A DNA stretch of 64,000 nucleotides from contig NZ_CP068437.1 in assembly GCF_016757755.1 (NCBI RefSeq), positions 4,340,001-4,404,000 of the forward strand. The letters are read 5' to 3'. Position numbers and translations under genes: made by a program. The DNA comes from Shewanella sp. KX20019 (GTDB lineage: Bacteria > Pseudomonadota > Gammaproteobacteria > Enterobacterales > Shewanellaceae). The notes below the pieces were generated by a model. It was not told where the DNA came from. It saw only the letters and a program-made list of their open reading frames with translations, and ran no database searches. Each line of letters starts with the position of its first letter. Position 1 is the stretch's first letter. This document shows positions 63,391 to 64,000 of the stretch, one piece after another.

Positions 63391-64000
63391 TTAGCTTAGT
63401 GGGCTAAGAATAATCTCTACTCTGCGATTATCTGCTCGACCTGCTTTGGTCTCATTGGTCGCTACTGGTCTCTCTTCACCTACACCATGAGATGCCACTC
63501 GTGCAGACGGAACCTGCTGGCTCATTAAGTAGCTAGCAACTTCACTTGCTCGAACTTGAGATAGTCGCATGTTATAAGATGCAGCTCCAGAGCTATCGGT
63601 ATGCCCCATCACATTTAGCTTGGTCTCATCATATTCTAACGCAACCAAAGCCACGCTATTTAACACCTGCTTTGCACGTTGGCTTAGATCGGTTTGATCG
63701 ACAGCAAAAGTCACATCATTGGGCATGTTCAAAATAATATCATCACCACTGCGGGTAACGCTGACACCAGATGACTGTAGCTGTTGGCGCAACTCTGCCT
63801 CCTGCACATCCATGTAGTAACCGATCCCACCACCAAGCGCTGCGCCCGAAGCTGCGCCGATCAAAGCCCCTTTACCTCTATCACTTTTACTTGAAGAGGC
63901 AACGCCAATTACCGCACCAGTAAGTGCGCCAATCAAGGCACCATTAGTGGCTTTAGCATTTTGAGATTCATTACTGTATGGATTGGTTGTCTGACAACCT
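63391..64000 (-). CDS. OmpA-family lipoprotein, 5' end beyond window
   Basis: The reading frame stays open to the right edge. The visible N-terminal part reads GCQTTNPYSNESQNAK, consistent with a lipobox Gly-Cys just inside the edge; the signal peptide lies outside. A glycine-zipper domain (GALIGALTGAVIGVASSS; GALIGAASGAALGGGIGYYM) is followed by an OmpA-like peptidoglycan-binding domain (NVMGHTDSSGAASYNMRLSQ, RADNRRVEIIL). The YiaD/Pal-like layout suggests an outer-membrane lipoprotein contacting peptidoglycan. An internal TTG at 63936 is not the start. Confidence 0.9.
   Translation of the reverse strand, partial: GCQTTNPYSNESQNAKATNGALIGALTGAVIGVASSSKSDRGKGALIGAASGAALGGGIGYYMDVQEAELRQQLQSSGVSVTRSGDDIILNMPNDVTFAVDQTDLSQRAKQVLNSVALVALEYDETKLNVMGHTDSSGAASYNMRLSQVRASEVASYLMSQQVPSARVASHGVGEERPVATNETKAGRADNRRVEIILSPLS

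Overview
The window looks like a chromosomal segment of a marine Shewanella (Gammaproteobacteria). The evidence is an OmcA/MtrC-type decaheme lipoprotein, an octaheme lipoprotein, an Oar-like TonB receptor, an S46 dipeptidyl peptidase, and the gammaproteobacterial blocks rpsF-priB-rpsR-rplI, rnr-rlmB, rplM-rpsI, degQ-degS, mla-murA and kds-lpt-rpoN-rapZ. The genus is inferred from gene content and from memory of Shewanella gene order; no database search was run. No rRNA, tRNA or CRISPR array was seen.

Layout. 0-5.7 kb: dbpA, a DUF3313 lipoprotein, yheV, the ABC-F ATPase yheS and a TIGR02444 gene whose 3' end was rewritten by a 29-bp tandem duplication. 5.7-8.7 kb: an envelope cluster (beta-barrel, DUF2333, PCu(A)C copper chaperone) and an enoyl-CoA hydratase. 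8.9-9.8 kb: a compact three-gene operon ending in a small PspC protein, preceded by a close match to a sigma-54 promoter and by an upstream palindrome. 9.8-15.5 kb: dusA, two overlapping LysR regulators and a divergent decaheme cytochrome. 15.6-19.6 kb: an Omp85-type barrel, alr and dnaB. 19.6-25.3 kb: an S46 peptidase and an Oar-like receptor, followed by an IS630-type transposase relic. 26.1-28.7 kb: the rpsF operon and a DUF481 protein. 28.8-36.8 kb: an S9 peptidase, rlmB-rnr, a Sel1 protein, purA and DUF2065. 36.8-39.6 kb: a (TTTGG)n pentanucleotide repeat, rpsI-rplM and zapE. 39.7-43.2 kb: zapG, degQ and degS with dispersed palindromic repeats. 43.3-47.7 kb: an apparently accessory block of a small membrane protein, an octaheme lipoprotein with an Ig-like domain, and a histidine kinase/response regulator pair. 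47.8-52.4 kb: murA-ibaG-mlaBCDEF. 52.6-62.3 kb: yrbG-kdsD-kdsC-lptC-lptA-lptB-rpoN-hpf-ptsN-rapZ-npr-mgtE. 62.4-64 kb: modA and an OmpA-family lipoprotein cut by the window edge.

How the genes fit together. Much of the window serves the envelope: LPS precursor synthesis and transport (Kds, Lpt), phospholipid retrieval (Mla), peptidoglycan (MurA, Alr), envelope proteolysis and stress (DegQ, DegS, the PspC operon). The rpoN-rapZ-npr block adds sigma-54 and nitrogen-PTS regulation. The accessory parts are the two multihaem lipoproteins, each beside its own regulators (a LysR pair; a two-component system), which suggests anaerobic or extracellular electron transfer. I judge the most novel candidates to be the sigma-54-driven PspC operon, which lacks pspA, and the octaheme/two-component locus with interleaved inverted repeats in its promoter region.
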